Shown in pieces: positions 21,285 to 22,577 of a stretch of 22,577 nucleotides of DNA. The stretch is from assembly GCA_023386365.1 (NCBI GenBank), contig JAEWJX010000038.1:1-22577 (forward strand), in the 5' to 3' direction. Each line of letters starts with the position of its first letter. Position 1 is the stretch's first letter. The notes beneath the pieces are model-generated. The model did no database searches. It was not told the origin of the DNA and saw nothing but the letters and a program-made list of their open reading frames with translations. The stretch comes from Actinomycetes bacterium (GTDB taxonomy: Bacteria > Actinomycetota > Actinomycetes > Actinomycetales > Microbacteriaceae). The position numbers and the translations under genes are program-made.

Positions 21285-22577
21285 TCAGCCTACGGGCTGG
21301 GCCTCCACCTCCTCGGGCACCGTCACCGGGCGTTCCAGGATGCGGGCGACCGCCACCACGAGCAGAGCCAGCACCAGCGTCCAGATGATGATCGCCGGCG
21401 TGAGCGGCCGCACGAACAGGATGATGGCCGCCGCGACCAGGGCCACCACCACCCGGATCGCCAGTCGCGCCCGCCTCACGAACTCGCCGAACCGACCCGT
21501 CGACAGGCCGTGCTGCTCACCGAACACGCGCAGCCGGTCGGCGCCGTCATCCGCCAGACCCCGCAGCGACCGCGACCACCCGTACGGCCCTGCGAGCGCC
21601 GCCACCAGCGCCAGCGACAGGCCGACGATCGTCGCCGCCAGAGCCGACGCGTTGATGGATGCGACGAGGGCGTCGTAGATCGCCTCCACCGCCCCCGCCG
21701 AGATCGTGCCCGCCGTCGCCGAGAGGGCGAACACCCGACCGGTGGCGATCGCCGCGGCGAGCACACCGGCCGCGATCGCCAGCGCCAGCCCGACGCCCAC
21801 GATCGCCGTCGCCCACCGGCGGGCGACCAGCACCGCGCCGGCCCACATCGCCAGCACCACCCACTGCAGCCACGGACCCACCGCGACCGCCAGCTGGTAC
21901 AGCCACACCAGCTGCGCCAGCTGCGACGACTGCGCCACCACGATCACCTTGTCGGTGTCGGGGATCGCCGACGCGAACGGGAACCCGGCGTCGCCGAGCG
22001 CCGTGCGCACCCGGTCGAGGATCGGGCCGAGCGCGATGCCCACCTCGCCGTCCGCGCTGATCTGGATGACCTCGCTGTTGCCGCTGAGCGCCGCCACCAG
22101 CTGCGCGTGACTGATGCGCAGCGACTCGGCGAGCACGTTCTCGAACTGGTCGGAGGTGACGACCCGGGTCACCACCCGGTCGATGAGCGAGTGGATGCCG
22201 TTCACGGCCGGACCCTCGAGCAGCTGCAGAGCCGCGACGGCGCGCGGCGGCAGGTCGAGCTGGTCGAGGCCGGCGAAGAGATCCGCCACCACCTGGTCGA
22301 TGTCGGTCTGCTCGCGGATCAGGTCGGACACCTCGGTGATGATCACCTGCTGCACGGCGTCATCCTGGATGATCGGCTCCAGCGTCTGCACGAAGAAGTC
22401 GGTGTCGGTGAGCAGCTTGTCGGCCGTGTTGGCGACCAACGCCACCGGAGCCAGCAGAGCGCCGACCACGATCAGCACCACCGACGCGAACGCGCGACCC
22501 GCACCGCGGCTCCGGCGGGCGGCAGGAGCCGCATCCGGGGCCGACGGGGGCGCGGCGGCCGCCGCCGCATCCGCCTG
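21285..22577 (-). CDS. Membrane protein of unknown function, 5' end outside the window
   Basis: The frame is open to the window edge, so the start is missing. At least 430 residues are visible. The N-terminal part is an Ala/Pro-rich, then Arg-rich cytoplasmic segment (ending RRSRGAGRAF), followed by a transmembrane helix VVLIVVGALLAPVALVAN. A long extracytoplasmic domain of about 150 residues comes next, starting with DTDFFVQTLEPIIQDDAVQ, a pattern common in actinobacterial membrane proteins of unknown role. Four or five transmembrane helices follow (VVLAMWAGAVLVARRW, GVGLALAIAAGVLAAAIA, TIVGLSLALVAALAG, VVVALVAAAIILFV, IIIWTLVLALLVVAVA), with a short tail ending EVEAQPVG. I do not recognise a named family. 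Its stop overlaps the promoter-like box of the hydrolase gene. Confidence 0.85.
   Translation of the reverse strand, partial: QADAAAAAAPPSAPDAAPAARRSRGAGRAFASVVLIVVGALLAPVALVANTADKLLTDTDFFVQTLEPIIQDDAVQQVIITEVSDLIREQTDIDQVVADLFAGLDQLDLPPRAVAALQLLEGPAVNGIHSLIDRVVTRVVTSDQFENVLAESLRISHAQLVAALSGNSEVIQISADGEVGIALGPILDRVRTALGDAGFPFASAIPDTDKVIVVAQSSQLAQLVWLYQLAVAVGPWLQWVVLAMWAGAVLVARRWATAIVGVGLALAIAAGVLAAAIATGRVFALSATAGTISAGAVEAIYDALVASINASALAATIVGLSLALVAALAGPYGWSRSLRGLADDGADRLRVFGEQHGLSTGRFGEFVRRARLAIRVVVALVAAAIILFVRPLTPAIIIWTLVLALLVVAVARILERPVTVPEEVEAQPVG
21287..21292 (-). promoter_or_regulatory. Leaderless -10 box of the hydrolase gene, overlapping upstream stop
   Basis: TAGGCT on the minus strand, six bases before the ATG at 21280. 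Its last T is the first base of the TGA stop of the preceding membrane protein gene. Confidence 0.5.

Overview
This is a chromosomal stretch from a high-GC actinobacterium, most likely a member of Microbacteriaceae. The evidence is GC-rich coding with strong third-position G/C, lipoproteins with LAGC or LSGC lipoboxes, a perM-purN-purH cluster in the order known from Mycobacterium, a eukaryotic-type NADP isocitrate dehydrogenase, and many genes that appear to be read from leaderless transcripts. I see no phage genes, insertion sequences, tRNA, rRNA or CRISPR. Most of the window is ordinary chromosome. The first 45 bases are pure G and look like a contig-end artefact.

Layout. 76-2621 (minus): a sugar-type ABC solute-binding lipoprotein and an upstream ROK-family repressor with a 9-bp inverted repeat over its own start. 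2748-5565 (plus): three overlapping genes for a flavin-based electron export module: an FMN-binding lipoprotein, an ApbE flavin transferase, and a membrane NqrB/RnfD-like domain fused to a ferredoxin-NADP-reductase-like domain. 5604-6176: a YdeI-family protein, tail to tail with malate dehydrogenase (6170-7150, minus). NADP isocitrate dehydrogenase (7215-8432, minus) lies upstream of mdh and is separated from it by a perfect 14-bp hairpin. 8541-9862 (plus): a GNAT acetyltransferase, an alkyltransferase-like DNA repair protein and a small tail-anchored membrane protein. 9863-10345: a gene-poor stretch with hairpins and a repeated 11-base motif.

10346-13971 (minus): two overlapping genes for an asymmetric heterodimeric ABC exporter, preceded at 14079-14150 by a 23-residue upstream ORF with a strong ribosome binding site. 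This arrangement recalls the BmrB leader of Bacillus BmrCD. 14286-15740 (plus): an AzgA-like purine permease. 15744-16133 (minus): an unrecognised small protein. 16247-19665 (minus): purH, purN and perM. 19718-21280 (minus): a secreted alpha/beta-hydrolase lipoprotein. 21285-22577 (minus): a membrane protein cut by the window edge.

The three most interesting points are the redox module, including an ApbE gene without a standard start codon; the candidate attenuation leader of the ABC exporter; and a recurrent promoter layout in which a TAnnnT hexamer lies 6-8 bases before the start codon of at least eight genes, twice merging with the stop codon of the gene upstream.
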